Part shown: piece after piece, positions 45,658-54,141 of the stretch | Layout of the letters: every line of letters begins with the position of its first letter | Numbering within the stretch: the first letter of the stretch is position 1 | Source of the DNA: Kumtagia sp963829135 | Lineage (GTDB): Bacteria > Pseudomonadota > Alphaproteobacteria > Rhizobiales > Rhizobiaceae | DNA: 64,000 nucleotides | Assembly (NCBI GenBank): GCA_963829135.1 | Contig: CAWHHO010000002.1 | Span: forward strand, 1 to 64,000 | Direction of reading: 5' to 3' | The notes under the pieces: generated by a model | The model's database searches: none | What the model saw: only the letters and a program-made list of their open reading frames with translations | What the model was told of the DNA's origin: nothing | Program-made: the position numbers and the translations under genes

Positions 45658-46035
45658 CTATTTAGTGGCTTGCCAGCCGACGTCCTTGCACAAAATGCCG
45701 CCGACGATGCAACCGCGCGTCACCAGCCTGTCCTTCCCGACTGTCAGGGTGATGGCGTAGCTCATTTCACGTTTCGGGTCGAAGGCCGTTCCCGCCAGCG
45801 TATCGGCGGATTTGGGCGTCAACGTCATGATCAGCCTATCGCCAACCTCCTCGCCACCGCTGGTATCCTTGATCCAGAGATTCGTCGCGCACACCTTTCC
45901 ACCGCATGGTGCAATGCGCACCTTGGCGTTTCCGTCGCCGCGCATCCATACACCGCCTGGGTCAGGGCCGTCTGCGCTGAACGAGAGCGTCGCGGTGGAC
46001 ACCAATACCAGAAGGGCGAAAAGCAGGCGTTGCAT
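45658..46035 (-). CDS. DUF2147 family secreted protein
   Basis: 125 residues with a signal peptide (LLFALLVLVSTATLSFSADG). The mature part begins with the family's GVWMRGDGNAKVRIAPCGGKVCA (in pieces: GVWMRGDGN, then RIAPCGGKVC) and continues to LTVGKDRLVTRGCIVGG. DUF2147 proteins are periplasmic and of unknown function. Two ATGs (46044 and 46035) are possible starts; AAGGG favours the second. Confidence 0.8.
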   Translation of the reverse strand: MQRLLFALLVLVSTATLSFSADGPDPGGVWMRGDGNAKVRIAPCGGKVCATNLWIKDTSGGEEVGDRLIMTLTPKSADTLAGTAFDPKREMSYAITLTVGKDRLVTRGCIVGGILCKDVGWQATK

Positions 46036-46158
46036 GGGGACCATCCCTTGTTGTGATCGGCTACTTGCACATACGCCTGAGCGAACGAAATGGTTTCATG
46101 CGACCTATGATCTATTGGAGGCCTGGTGCCGTAGAGAGCCGCGCAAAGGAGAACGCGC

Positions 46159-46560
46159 ATGAGGAACTGGCTCTGGGCCTATATCGCAGCGGGATTGGCA
46201 ATGCTGGCGCTCGACTTCATCTGGCTGACCGTAACAGCTGACCGGCTTTACCGCCCCAATATCGGACACCTCATGGCGGGCCAGTTTAATCTCGCGCCCG
46301 CCATCGTATTCTACTTGATCTATGTGGCCGGTATCCTCGTACTCGCGGTCGCGCCCTCCCTGGCCGGCGGCGACTGGCGTGCCGTTGCGTTGCGAGGCGC
46401 GGCGCTTGGCTTCGTCGCCTTCGCCACCTATGACCTGACCAACCAATCGGTACTGCGGGACTGGCCGTGGATCGTCAGCCTTGCCGATATCGCCTGGGGA
46501 ACATTCCTGACCACGATTGCCGCGACCTGTGGATTTTTGGCGATGCAATTGCACAGGTAG
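46159..46560 (+). CDS. DUF2177 family membrane protein
   Basis: 133 residues, four transmembrane helices; the family signature is LDFIWLTVTADRLYRPNIGHL near the start and FATYDLTNQSVLRDWP near the end. Often found with CFA-type methyltransferases and lipid genes in alphaproteobacteria, as here. Function unknown. It faces the next membrane protein gene tail to tail with three bases between. Confidence 0.88.
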   Translation: MRNWLWAYIAAGLAMLALDFIWLTVTADRLYRPNIGHLMAGQFNLAPAIVFYLIYVAGILVLAVAPSLAGGDWRAVALRGAALGFVAFATYDLTNQSVLRDWPWIVSLADIAWGTFLTTIAATCGFLAMQLHR

Positions 46561-46563
46561 CGT

Positions 46564-47148
46564 CTATCCCGGCCCATCTCCCGCGCGCTCGCCGCGCGCA
46601 AGTAAGTTTGAAAATACCATGGCTATGCAAACGGTGAGGGCAGCGGCGCTGATGATGTTAAGTCGGGCGAAGGCTGCGTATTCCGCGGGACTGTAGTCAT
46701 GAAGCGGCGCGCCGTAACTGCCGTGCAGACCGATGAACACCCCAAAAGCCAGCGCTACAATGGCGTAAGACACCAACCGCTCCTGCGGTCGGAACAGGAG
46801 CATGCCAAGAACCGCGCAGGGTATCAGGAACATTTCCACGGCTGAGGCGACACCGAATATCTTTGCACAGAGGATCGAATTTCCGATGCCGGCCAGAGGC
46901 AGCAGCGCCCTGCCGAGAAGGCTATGCTTTCTGGCGAGAATGGGCACCATCAGGAAGAACGGCGTTGACAGGAAAGTGAGGAAGGTTGCGCCGATCTTGC
47001 CGCTCACCAGCCAGTACACGTAGAGCGGATAAAAGGGCTGGTTCGATACCACAAGCAGCGCGATGAAGTTACCGCTCGCGGCAAGCGGGTCCGGATGCGC
47101 CGCGAAATCGGCGACCGCCGCACGGATGCGTCTCAGGGAGATGTTCAT
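46564..47148 (-). CDS. Conserved membrane protein of unknown function
   Basis: 194 residues, about six transmembrane segments. The stretch SGNFIALLVVSNQPFYPLY looks conserved but I cannot name the family. Its ATG overlaps the methyltransferase stop by one base (TGATG), so it is the third gene of a coupled lipid-type operon. Confidence 0.7.
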   Translation of the reverse strand: MNISLRRIRAAVADFAAHPDPLAASGNFIALLVVSNQPFYPLYVYWLVSGKIGATFLTFLSTPFFLMVPILARKHSLLGRALLPLAGIGNSILCAKIFGVASAVEMFLIPCAVLGMLLFRPQERLVSYAIVALAFGVFIGLHGSYGAPLHDYSPAEYAAFARLNIISAAALTVCIAMVFSNLLARGERAGDGPG

Positions 47149-48221
47149 CAGGAGGGGTCCGAGCTCTCAAGCGCCATGTGCACCCCGGCAACACCCTCGG
47201 AGGCCGGCTTCATCCGATAGTGACTGACATACCATTCACTGCCTTGCGCGTAGCCGAAGAGGCCGGCGGTCGCCAGGAAGAACAAGCGCCATCGCCGCAT
47301 CCAGAGCGGAGCATCCGACCCGTATACGTCGTCGAAGATGACCCTGATCGAGCCGGCGTCTCGATCGAAATTCCCAAGCCAGTCGCGGGCAGTGCGTTGA
47401 TAGTGGATACCGCTCCAACGCCATTCCTGCTCGACGCCAAAGCAGTCGGCGAACTGGTCGACAAGAGCATGGCTCGGCATGATCCCGCCGGTGAAAAAGT
47501 GCCGCGCGATCCAGTCCGACCGGTCGGAAAGATCGAACCGGTAAGAATGGGTCGCATGGGTGAAGACGTGCAGGAAAAGCCTTCCGTCCGGCTCGAGCCA
47601 GTTGCGTACCCGCCGCATCAGTGCCCGCCAATTGGCCATGTGCTCGAACATTTCGACCGAAACGATCCGATCGAATCGCCGGCCGGGATCGAAATGATTC
47701 ATGTCGGCGGTAATGACGGTGACGTTGCGTATCTGGTGCCTGCGCGCTTGCGCCTCGATATATGCTTTCTGCGGGCGAGAATTCGATACCGCGACGATGC
47801 TGGACGCTGGAAAGCGCCGGGCCATGAACAGAGTCAGCGAACCCCATCCGCAGCCAAGTTCCAGCACTGTCTGCCCGTCCCGCAAATCGGCATGTGCCAC
47901 GGTTTCCGCAAGCGCCGCCTCCTCCGCTTCCGCCAGCGTCGTGAAGGGGCCGGGGTAGAGGCAGCTCGAATATTTGCGGCGCGGGCCTAGCACCAGCTCG
48001 AAAAACGCAGCAGGCAGTTCATAATGCTGCTGGTTGGCTTCCTCGACATGCTGGGCAATCGGAAAGCGCTCCATCGTACGGACAAAAACCTCGTCACCCA
48101 TTGGGCTGGCGCGGAACAGCCTGCTGGTGCGGCTGACAAGAGCATAGACGCCAAGCCGCAGCGCCCAATCCGGAAATGGCAGCCGCTCGGCGCCGAGCGT
48201 GATTGCTTCAATCAGCTTCAT
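47148..48221 (-). CDS. SAM-dependent methyltransferase, cyclopropane-fatty-acyl-phospholipid synthase family
   Basis: 357 residues. The C-terminal methyltransferase domain has VLELGCGWGSLTLFMA (SAM site) and VSVEMFEHM, as in CFA synthases. It methylates or cyclopropanates unsaturated acyl chains of membrane phospholipids. The N-terminal CFA domain is short, as in paralogues linked with DUF1295 and DUF2177 genes (some make methylated or furan fatty acids). The start ATG 48221 overlaps the DUF1295 stop (ATGA); the long frame to 48512 is out of context. Confidence 0.85.
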   Translation of the reverse strand: MKLIEAITLGAERLPFPDWALRLGVYALVSRTSRLFRASPMGDEVFVRTMERFPIAQHVEEANQQHYELPAAFFELVLGPRRKYSSCLYPGPFTTLAEAEEAALAETVAHADLRDGQTVLELGCGWGSLTLFMARRFPASSIVAVSNSRPQKAYIEAQARRHQIRNVTVITADMNHFDPGRRFDRIVSVEMFEHMANWRALMRRVRNWLEPDGRLFLHVFTHATHSYRFDLSDRSDWIARHFFTGGIMPSHALVDQFADCFGVEQEWRWSGIHYQRTARDWLGNFDRDAGSIRVIFDDVYGSDAPLWMRRWRLFFLATAGLFGYAQGSEWYVSHYRMKPASEGVAGVHMALESSDPS

Positions 48222-49042
48222 ACGCCGCCCCTCGCACCCAACCGCTCGCGCGGCACAGGCCAAAATGCGTTGACGCCTTGTTGATACTCCCGAAAGGCCT
48301 CGCCCCGCGATGCGAGCATATGGGCCTCCAGCGGCGGTATGCCGGAGACGTGTACCAGCAGCCAGTACATGAACCCCGGCCCGATCAGCGCCAGCCAGCC
48401 GATCGCATAGCCGCCAGAAAGGTCGACGGCGATAGTCGCGATGCCTAGCCAGCCAAGCCACTCGAAGAAGTAGTTCGGGTGACGCGACAGGCCCCAGAGA
48501 CCGACGTCGCAAACCTTGCCCTTGTTGGCTGCTTCGCTGCGGAACCGCGCCAGTTGAGCATCGGCAAGCGCCTCGCCCCCCACCGCGACGATCACCAGCG
48601 CAAGCCCGATCAGATCGGTTGCGCGTATCGCGGCCTGCGGATTATGGGCCGCGAGAAAGACGGCGAATGCGAGCAGCAGGCCCGCTCCCGCCTGAATCTC
48701 AAGAAAGATGAGCAGCCGGACGCGAAAGCTGGCGCCCCACTCCTGCCTTAACCTTGCATAGCGCGGATCTTCGCCGCCGGATCGGGTTCGCCGCGCAATA
48801 TGCGTTGCCAGCCGCAGTCCCCAGAACGCAATCAGCGCGGCGACCAGCCATTGCCTCGCCGGAAAAGTCGGCCAGCCGGCGACCGGCATAAGCGCCGCCG
48901 CCACGCCGGCGCTTCCGGTGGCGAAAGACCAGATAGCGTCGATCCACCCGGACTTCGCGCCCAGCACGACAATTGCCCAGGCACCCGCCATCGCCAGCGC
49001 AAGGCAGCCAGCTACAATCAAAAGCAGGGTCGAGATGGTCAT
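48218..49042 (-). CDS. DUF1295 / steroid 5-alpha-reductase-like membrane protein
   Basis: 274 residues, six to seven transmembrane helices. The C-terminal region GLWGLSRHPNYFFEWLGWLG is the signature of DUF1295 and of isoprenylcysteine methyltransferase-like proteins, which bind NADPH or SAM at the membrane face. Likely modifies a lipid together with the methyltransferase gene it overlaps. Start ATG 49042; the longer frame to 49177 has no signal. Confidence 0.88.
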   Translation of the reverse strand: MTISTLLLIVAGCLALAMAGAWAIVVLGAKSGWIDAIWSFATGSAGVAAALMPVAGWPTFPARQWLVAALIAFWGLRLATHIARRTRSGGEDPRYARLRQEWGASFRVRLLIFLEIQAGAGLLLAFAVFLAAHNPQAAIRATDLIGLALVIVAVGGEALADAQLARFRSEAANKGKVCDVGLWGLSRHPNYFFEWLGWLGIATIAVDLSGGYAIGWLALIGPGFMYWLLVHVSGIPPLEAHMLASRGEAFREYQQGVNAFWPVPRERLGARGGV

Positions 49043-49180
49043 CGGGCGGGAGGTTCCGGAAGAGCCTGGTTGTCGTGCAATGGAACATACGGAGCCTTGC
49101 CCCGGATGGATCAGTGCGGAAGAAGTCCCCCCAAGGCTCACCGCCCAGTCGTCTTCGACGAGGCGGTCGTTGTGCAACCC

Positions 49181-50164
49181 TCAGCCCGACCAATCGCCAC
49201 GCCCGAGCGCCGTCAACGCCTGCACAATCCGTTCGAAGCTCTCCCCAGCCCGGGCGGCCATGTGTCGTCCTCGCAAATAACCATGCGGCAGGCCGGCTTC
49301 TTCATTCCACTGCGCTTTGGCCCCCGCCGCAACGAGGCGGTCGCGATAGGTCTCGCCATCGCTGGAAAGCGGGTCGCATTCCGCCGTGAAGATCACCGTC
49401 GGCGGCAGGCGCGAAAAGTCGTTATCGGCAAGCGGCATGTAGCGCGGATCATCCGACACATCGGTGCCGTCAGTTCGGACGGTGGCATAGTGCGCAACAT
49501 CCCTGGCCGACAGCAGCGGAGCCTCGGCATGCGTAACGTACGAGCCGGTGTGCATATCGCCTCCGAGCATCGGGTAGATCAGAACCTGCCCGGCCGCGGG
49601 CCGGGGATGGTCGCGGGTGCTATGCGCAACGCAGGCCGCAACTGTGCCGCCCGCGGATTCCCCAGCAAGCACGATCGACGGGCCGCAATTAGCACTCGCC
49701 CATTCAAACGCGGCCATTGCATCGTCGAATGCGGCTGTCCCCGTGTGCTCAGGCGCCAGCCGATAGGCGACCGAAATCACCTCGTAGCCTGTTCCGGCGC
49801 AGAGTTCCGCGCAGATGTCGTCGTGGCTGTCGAGATCCCCAAGGATAAAGCCACCGCCATGAAAATAGAGGATGGTTGGGGTCACGCGACCCCCACTCCG
49901 GCTCCGATACACCCTGATCCCTATGCTGCGCCCCTCAGCCGCGATGGACGTCGTCTCCGTTGCAACACCCTCAGGATGCCCGGCATGAAAGGCTCGGCTC
50001 ATGCGCGCATAGACCGCGCGGTTCTGTTCGATCGGCCAATCGACGGCCTCCGGCGGATAGAACGCGTTGATCCGATCTACGAAGGCCCATGCCTCGGCGT
50101 CCATCAGCAGTTTGTAATCGGCAGGCATCGGCAACGAGGGCCAGTTTCCTACCCCTCGATCCAT
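49181..50164 (-). CDS. Alpha/beta hydrolase of the hormone-sensitive-lipase family
   Basis: 327 residues. Oxyanion motif YFHGGGF, nucleophile serine in LAGESAGGTV, acid in AECDPLSSDG, histidine in AGLPHGYL. An esterase for short acyl esters; natural substrate unknown. The first ATG overlaps the binding-protein gene by 16 bases; ATG at 50128 is also possible. Last gene of the minus-strand run starting at 53851. Confidence 0.88.
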   Translation of the reverse strand: MDRGVGNWPSLPMPADYKLLMDAEAWAFVDRINAFYPPEAVDWPIEQNRAVYARMSRAFHAGHPEGVATETTSIAAEGRSIGIRVYRSRSGGRVTPTILYFHGGGFILGDLDSHDDICAELCAGTGYEVISVAYRLAPEHTGTAAFDDAMAAFEWASANCGPSIVLAGESAGGTVAACVAHSTRDHPRPAAGQVLIYPMLGGDMHTGSYVTHAEAPLLSARDVAHYATVRTDGTDVSDDPRYMPLADNDFSRLPPTVIFTAECDPLSSDGETYRDRLVAAGAKAQWNEEAGLPHGYLRGRHMAARAGESFERIVQALTALGRGDWSG

Positions 50165-51789
50165 GCTTTGTCGAAGTGCTGCTCGAGTGACTGGTGCTGT
50201 TCGCAGCCATGAATGCCGGCGCGCGAGGTGCGATAGACCGAGCGCCAGTAGGGTTGGATGATGATGCCGGAGTCGCGCAGGATCGGTTCGATCTTCGCCA
50301 TGATCGCGCGCCGCGCCTCGACATTCGGCGTCGCCAGCGCCTGGTCGAGCAGCTTGTCGAACTCGGCGTTGCTGAAGGCGCTCTCATTCCACGCGGCGCC
50401 CGATTTGTAGGCAAGCGCCAGCACCTGCACGCCAAGCGGGCGGCCGAGCCATTCGGTGCAGGAGAATGGATACTTGTTCCAGTCGTTCCAGAAGGTCGCG
50501 GCAGGCAGAACGGTGCGCTTGATCTTCAGGCCGCCATCGCGCATCTGCGCGGCAATAGCGTCGGCGGTCGACTTCTGCCACTCGACATCAACCGAGATCA
50601 GCTCGAATTCATGATCGGCCTTGCCGGCTTCGCCCAGCAGTTTCTTCGCCTCGTCGACATTGCGCACCGCCGGACCCACATCGGCATATTCTGCATGCAT
50701 CGGACCGACATGGTGGTTAGCCGCAGTGGTTCCGCGGTCGTTCAAGCCGATCTTCAGAACGGCGGCATTGTCCACGGCCAGCTGCGCGGCGCGCCGCACC
50801 TTCACATCGTCATACGGCGGATTTGCAGCGTTAAATCGCGCGACGATGGTCGATCCGGTGGCGATCTCGGAACTCGCCAGACCAATGGCCTCGGCCTGTG
50901 ACAGCGTATCGTTGGAGGTTTCATGATTGGTGTCGATTTCAGCGGACTCAAAGGCCGAGAACATCGGGTTCGGATCGGAGCCGTAGTCGATCCACTTTAT
51001 GCCATCGAGATGGAATTCGCCCTTCCACCATTTGTCCTTGCGCTTCACCTCCGCGCCGACTTCCGGCTGCCAGTTCACCAGTTCGCATGGGCCCGTGGTG
51101 ATCGCCAGCGCCTTCATCGGGTCGAGTTCGCCCTCGTAGCTGCGATGCATGATAAGCGCCGGATAGTCGGCCATGCCGGGTATCAGCGAAATGTCGGCTG
51201 ACGGGAGCTTGAGCTTCACCGTGTAGTCGCCGACACGCTCGATCGCCCCTTCGACCGCCTTCTTGGTGGCCGGGTCGACCAGTGGACCCATGCGGCCCGC
51301 AACGGAATTGCCTTCGATTGTACCGTCGCACCAGCGGTTGAGATTGTGGATCACATCTTCAGCGTTGAAGGTATCGCCGTTCGACCACGTGATGCCTTGG
51401 CGGATATGCAGCGTGATTTCCTTGGCGTCGTCGCTGACTTCCCAGCTTTCCAGCAGCCACGGCTCGAAGCTGAAGTCGCGGTTCCAGCGGACCAGATATT
51501 CGTTGCACTGGCGCGCCACGTTGGACATTTCGACACCGTCGAAAGTGCGCGGGTCCCGCCAGCCCTTGACATTCATAGCGACGCGCAGCGTTCCGCCCTT
51601 CTTCGGCTCCTGTGCCAGTGCCGGCGTGGCCGCCAGCCCGCCAAGACTAAACGCACCGGCGGCGCTGACGCCGAGCGCCGCCATTGTGGCGAGGAATTCG
51701 CGCCGGTCGAACCGGCCCTGCTTGAAACTCTCGACGGCCGGCTCGGCTTGCGGATGCAGGCTTCTGCCCGTCAACATCAACTTGATCAT
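50149..51789 (-). CDS. ABC transporter substrate-binding protein, family 5, Tat-exported
   Basis: 546 residues. A twin-arginine signal (FDRREFLATMAALG, about residues 26-39) is followed by a cleavable hydrophobic stretch and AQEPKKGGTLRVAMN. Family 5 binding proteins carry peptides, nickel, opines or glycosides. The fold markers EVSDDAKEITLHIRQGITWSNG and DVIHNLNRW are clear. Start ATG 51789 with AAGGAG eight bases before. No permease or ATPase gene is adjacent, so it must use a transporter from elsewhere. Confidence 0.88.
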   Translation of the reverse strand: MIKLMLTGRSLHPQAEPAVESFKQGRFDRREFLATMAALGVSAAGAFSLGGLAATPALAQEPKKGGTLRVAMNVKGWRDPRTFDGVEMSNVARQCNEYLVRWNRDFSFEPWLLESWEVSDDAKEITLHIRQGITWSNGDTFNAEDVIHNLNRWCDGTIEGNSVAGRMGPLVDPATKKAVEGAIERVGDYTVKLKLPSADISLIPGMADYPALIMHRSYEGELDPMKALAITTGPCELVNWQPEVGAEVKRKDKWWKGEFHLDGIKWIDYGSDPNPMFSAFESAEIDTNHETSNDTLSQAEAIGLASSEIATGSTIVARFNAANPPYDDVKVRRAAQLAVDNAAVLKIGLNDRGTTAANHHVGPMHAEYADVGPAVRNVDEAKKLLGEAGKADHEFELISVDVEWQKSTADAIAAQMRDGGLKIKRTVLPAATFWNDWNKYPFSCTEWLGRPLGVQVLALAYKSGAAWNESAFSNAEFDKLLDQALATPNVEARRAIMAKIEPILRDSGIIIQPYWRSVYRTSRAGIHGCEQHQSLEQHFDKAWIEG

Positions 51790-51857
51790 GGTTCCGTCTC
51801 CTTGTGTAGGTCGATCGCGGGCTGTCGAACGACGCGAACCACGCTCGACTCTCTCGA

Positions 51858-52550
51858 TCAGAGCTCGCGGTACAGTTCGGCTGCATTTTCGAAAGTGAAG
51901 CGCAGCGGCACCGAGCCCTGCACCTGCCAGGCTTGTACAGTCTCGCCGGCAAGCAGGCTGCACGCAGCATCCGTGTCGATCACCGCTCCGCCATAAAGCC
52001 GGTTGGCAAGGTTGAGGATCGCTGTCTGGTGCATCGCCACCGTGCCGGATCCGCAGGCGTCCTTGACCACCAAAACGCGAAAGCCACGCGCGACCGCATC
52101 GCGCACCGTCAGGTCAATACAAGCTTCGGTCCAAACCCCCGAAACGATCAGCCATTCGACGCCGTCCGCCTTGAGTTCCTGTTCCGGCGAGACCGCGCCA
52201 AACGCGCTGGCCTCTCGTTTGATGATGTAGCGTTCGCCGTCCACCGGCCCCACCTCGGCGCAGATTGCCGTCAGCGGATCGCCGCTTTGCGAAAACGCCG
52301 AGCTTCCGTCCGCGAGTGTCGGGTGGAAAGGCTGCGCTGAAGCCATGTCGACGATGTAGGCGAAATGGTAGAGCGGCACGCCGTGCTGCCGAGCCGCCGC
52401 CTGGATGCGTTGGACATTGGCGACAATCCGGTCGAATCCCTCGACAAGGTAGCGCTTGTCTTGCCGGTGCTCCTCCTGCAGGTCGACAAAGATCGCCGCC
52501 GTCCTGGCTCTGTCGATCTCAAGCGGGCGTTTCATCGCGCTCACGGTCAC
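51858..52550 (-). CDS. Isochorismatase-family cysteine hydrolase
   Basis: 230 residues. The catalytic triad is visible: D23 (FVDLQEEH), K111 (YIIKREASAF) and C144 (WTEACIDLTVRDA). Members include N-carbamoylsarcosine amidase, biuret hydrolase and nicotinamidase, so an amide or ureido C-N bond is the likely target. The GTG start overlaps the M24 gene stop; an ATG five codons on is also possible. Confidence 0.85.
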   Translation of the reverse strand: MTVSAMKRPLEIDRARTAAIFVDLQEEHRQDKRYLVEGFDRIVANVQRIQAAARQHGVPLYHFAYIVDMASAQPFHPTLADGSSAFSQSGDPLTAICAEVGPVDGERYIIKREASAFGAVSPEQELKADGVEWLIVSGVWTEACIDLTVRDAVARGFRVLVVKDACGSGTVAMHQTAILNLANRLYGGAVIDTDAACSLLAGETVQAWQVQGSVPLRFTFENAAELYREL

Positions 52551-53851
52551 GCCTGCCCGCTCAGGAAGTCATCTTCATAGGGGAAGCGAGACAGCAATTC
52601 CGTGCCTGTGTCGGTAATGAGAACTTCGTCCTCGAGCTTGACGCCCTCGCGACCGCCCTTCTCGCCGATGTAGCTCTCGACGCTCACCACCATGCCCGGC
52701 ACCAGGACGCCGTCGCGCCCGTAAGTGGCGTAGTCCATCGAGTGAGCAATGAATGGCGTCTCGCCATGCATACCGACGCCATGCATAACCGAGGTGTAGC
52801 GCTGGTCGACGAAGCGTTGCGGGATTTTCCAGGCCTTCTCTGCGATCTCGCGAAATTCCATCCCGGGTTTCACGATGCCGATATTGTGCTGCACCTGGTC
52901 ATGCGCCATGCGGTAGAGCGACTTCTGATACGGCGTCGGTTTCCCCGGACCACAGCGGAAAGTGCGCGAGAAGTCGGAATAGTAGCCGTAGCAGCCGATC
53001 GTATCGGTATCGAGCGCCACGAGTTCGCCCGGCCTGATCTTGCGGCCGCTGGCTTCATTGAACCACGGGTTCGTGCGCTGGCCCGAGGTCAGCAACCGCG
53101 TCTCGATGAATTCGCCGCCCTGGCGGATCACCTCGTGATACATGATTGCGAAAAGCTCATTCTCCGACACGCCGGGCTTGATCGCCTCGCGCACAGCAGC
53201 GACCGCCGCCTCCGCGCCCGCCATCGATGTTACCAGGCATTTCACCTCCTCCGGCGTCTTGACCGCGCGCACGGCCAGGATCTCGCCCTGGCAATCCTTC
53301 ACCTCGCAGCCGCGCTTTTCCAGCGCCAGCGCATGCAAATGACCGCAGCGGTCGAGGCCGAGCTTCATGGAGCCGCCGCCATGCGTCTTCAGCAAATCGG
53401 TGATCTCGTCCGCGAACGGTCCCGCGGTCTCGTCATCCTTGCCCGACACAGACGACCAGACCAGCTTGGAGGGCCGCGCTTCATCCACGGTGTCGAGCGC
53501 CATGGAGACATGGTAGCTCTGCGGATATTCGAACAGCACCACCGGACCTTCCGGGGGGATGAAGAAATAGCGGGTCGAATTGCGCAGGAAATAGCCGAAC
53601 ATGTTGCGCGAACCAGTCGCATAGCGCTGGTTGTAGGGGTCGAACAGCACGACGCCGCCATAGCCGGCGGCCTTCATCCAGTCGCGCAGTTTCTTCAGGC
53701 GGCCCTTCCTCAAGGCATCGGCGTCGATGAAGGACGGCTCGGTGTCCGACAGCCACATGCCGCCCGCCCCATCCGCCGCCTGAGGATGGCGCATGCGATC
53801 CTTGAAGTCGACATCCTCCGTACTGTCAGGGTCGAATACGACAATGCTCAT
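52547..53851 (-). CDS. M24-family metallohydrolase related to DddP/creatinase
   Basis: 434 residues, pita-bread fold. Metal ligands are seen in ALDTDTIGCYGYYSDFSRT, HGVGMHGETP, ESYIGE and KLEDE. The sequence is close in layout to the DMSP lyase DddP (GGEFIETRLL.SG.RTNPWF), but at the position of DddP's catalytic aspartate (HGVGLCD in DddP) it has glycine. DMSP lyase activity is therefore not supported; a peptidase or creatinase-like amidinohydrolase role is open. ATG 53851 has AGGAGGT seven bases before. First gene of the run with the isochorismatase-type hydrolase. Confidence 0.82.
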   Translation of the reverse strand: MSIVVFDPDSTEDVDFKDRMRHPQAADGAGGMWLSDTEPSFIDADALRKGRLKKLRDWMKAAGYGGVVLFDPYNQRYATGSRNMFGYFLRNSTRYFFIPPEGPVVLFEYPQSYHVSMALDTVDEARPSKLVWSSVSGKDDETAGPFADEITDLLKTHGGGSMKLGLDRCGHLHALALEKRGCEVKDCQGEILAVRAVKTPEEVKCLVTSMAGAEAAVAAVREAIKPGVSENELFAIMYHEVIRQGGEFIETRLLTSGQRTNPWFNEASGRKIRPGELVALDTDTIGCYGYYSDFSRTFRCGPGKPTPYQKSLYRMAHDQVQHNIGIVKPGMEFREIAEKAWKIPQRFVDQRYTSVMHGVGMHGETPFIAHSMDYATYGRDGVLVPGMVVSVESYIGEKGGREGVKLEDEVLITDTGTELLSRFPYEDDFLSGQA

Positions 53852-54141
53852 CCGTCCACCTCCTGCTCCGGAAGAATGGACCAAATGACGCAAACTGGTG
53901 GTTCACGATACCGCAAATAGTGTGCCGAAATCCGCAAAGCGCTCAAAATTCCCCGCTTGCGGGCGGGGCTTCCGCATGCCGCAACCTAGCGTTTGACTTG
54001 CTGGCCAGATGACCCACCCTCGACCCTTCCTACAGGGCGAGGGCTAGCATTCGCGGCGGAAGCTCCTTCGATGATCAGGGCCTATGTGTCAGGACGTATC
54101 GGGACGCTGCAGCGCCACGACGGCGAGGCCGTGAAGTTCGT
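53852..54141. other. Region between M24 operon and paralogue B
   Basis: 290 bases. The first part must hold the promoter for the M24 operon. The last 55 bases encode, out of frame, the conserved C-terminus of the paralogue family (NELHGLAVVALQRPDTS, stop at 54089), so that gene probably extended to 54089 before a frameshift. Confidence 0.5.

Noticed and set aside
52547..53851. DMSP lyase DddP
   Set aside because: The fold and metal ligands agree but the catalytic aspartate position is glycine, so I call only the M24 family.
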